DNA from: an uncultured bacterium
GTDB lineage: Bacteria > UBA4055
Assembly (NCBI GenBank): GCA_937873545.1
Contig: CALMWI010000244.1
Location: 1 to 5,532, forward strand
Direction: 5' to 3'
DNA: 5,532 nt
A program made the translations under genes and the position numbers. Below the pieces are notes generated by a model. It had not been told where the DNA came from. It did not search any database and saw only the letters and a list, made by a program, of their open reading frames with translations. This document shows, in pieces, positions 5,294-5,532 of the stretch (within the stretch, counting starts at the first letter, position 1; every line of letters starts with the position of its first letter).

Positions 5294-5312
5294 AGTTATA
5301 CATTATATAACT
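5294..5312. promoter_or_regulatory. Candidate MazE operator palindrome
   Basis: AGTTATACATTATATAACT has perfect 7-bp arms (5294-5300 and 5306-5312) around a 5-base centre. One arm contains the predicted -10 hexamer and the palindrome fills the spacer region of the mazEF promoter, where binding would exclude RNA polymerase. Autoregulation through such sites is standard for mazEF operons; binding here is inferred. Confidence 0.6.
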
Positions 5313-5321
5313 CTTTGTCAA
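5295..5321 (-). promoter_or_regulatory. mazEF promoter
   Basis: On the minus strand, a perfect TTGACA -35 (5321-5316) is followed by TATAAC (5300-5295) at a short 15-bp spacing. The -10 matches 5 of 6 positions. The short spacer may keep the promoter moderate in strength. It lies between the HigA-type stop at 5348 and the mazE start at 5266, giving a leader of about 20 bases. Confidence 0.6.
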
Positions 5322-5347
5322 GAAATATTTCTGTCATTTATACTCGT

Positions 5348-5532
5348 TTAAAGTCTGATTGAAAGCTCAAGATGACCGACTTTATTGGCAAGCTGTTCCT
5401 GAGTCATACCTTTCTCAAGCCTTGCTTCAAGTATCATTGCCCCGACTTTAAAGTCCTCATATCCTTCCTCGAATTTATCTCTCTTGACGGTTCCGGTTTT
5501 ACCGTATTGCTTATCTTTGAACTCATCAAGCG
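5348..5532 (-). pseudogene. HigA-type XRE antitoxin with internal deletion (5' end beyond window)
   Basis: Sixty C-terminal codons are visible before the TAA; the reading frame enters from the right edge and probably lacks only a few N-terminal residues. LDEFKDKQYGKTGTVKRDKFEEGYEDF (residues 1-27 as seen) and FKVGAMILEARLEKGMTQEQLANKVG (27-52) match the start of HigA-like XRE antitoxins, covering helices 1 and 2 of the helix-turn-helix. Intact relatives continue with a recognition helix of the TNKSYISKIEN kind, further helices, then GLGGHLELSI-like residues and the end. Here VG at 51-52 is joined directly to HLELSIRL and the stop. About 40 residues are therefore missing in frame, with no shifted remnant in the DNA. 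The protein should not bind DNA normally and may not neutralise its toxin. The partner toxin gene, if any, would be upstream beyond the window. Confidence 0.75.

Noticed and set aside
1380..5347. Integron gene-cassette array
   Set aside because: Toxin-antitoxin, GNAT and hypothetical genes in one orientation suggested it, but many neighbours overlap or nearly touch and I found no attC-like paired GTTRRRY/RYYYAAC sites in the gaps.

Overview
This 5.5-kb window is AT-rich (judged by eye, not computed) and densely coded. Every gene I can support lies on the minus strand, so transcription runs from high to low coordinates. Two secreted or periplasmic enzymes, a YafK-like L,D-transpeptidase-fold protein and a DUF1287 protein with a signal peptide, suggest a diderm (Gram-negative-type) bacterium. 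I cannot name the lineage. TTG and GTG starts, purine-rich ribosome binding sites and ATGA overlaps are typical bacterial features. No tRNA, rRNA, transposase, integrase or CRISPR array was seen.

Layout in the direction of transcription. (1) 5532-5348 is the 3' part of a HigA-type XRE antitoxin gene. Its reading frame jumps from the second helix of the helix-turn-helix straight to the family's C-terminal tail, so the DNA-reading part is missing. (2) 5266-4704 is an intact mazE-mazF toxin-antitoxin operon with a consensus -35 box and a palindrome between -35 and -10. (3) 4590-3746 is a two-gene unit: a cysteine-rich DUF3795 protein with a zinc ribbon, then a YciI/YCII-domain protein. (4) 3597-1553 is a tight run of five genes behind one good sigma-70-type promoter: DUF4258, DUF2283, a shortened RhuM-family protein, a GNAT acetyltransferase and the YafK-like protein. 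Neighbours overlap by 4 bp or are 1 to 6 bp apart. (5) 1379 to the left edge is a class II Fic enzyme (AMPylator family) with its own promoter and two tandem palindromes at the predicted transcription start, followed 5 bp later by the DUF1287 gene, which runs off the window.

Taken together this looks like an accessory or genome-plasticity stretch. Toxin-antitoxin and related genes (HigA-type, MazEF, DUF4258/DUF2283, RhuM, Fic) are packed beside small enzymes and two cell-envelope genes. The strongest unusual signals are two internally shortened genes (the HigA-type antitoxin and RhuM), the tandem operator-like palindromes in front of fic, and the placing of envelope enzymes directly downstream of toxin-like genes in apparent operons. 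I see no clear case for a wholly new system; the best candidates for new biology are the DUF4258-DUF2283-RhuM run and the fic-DUF1287 pair.
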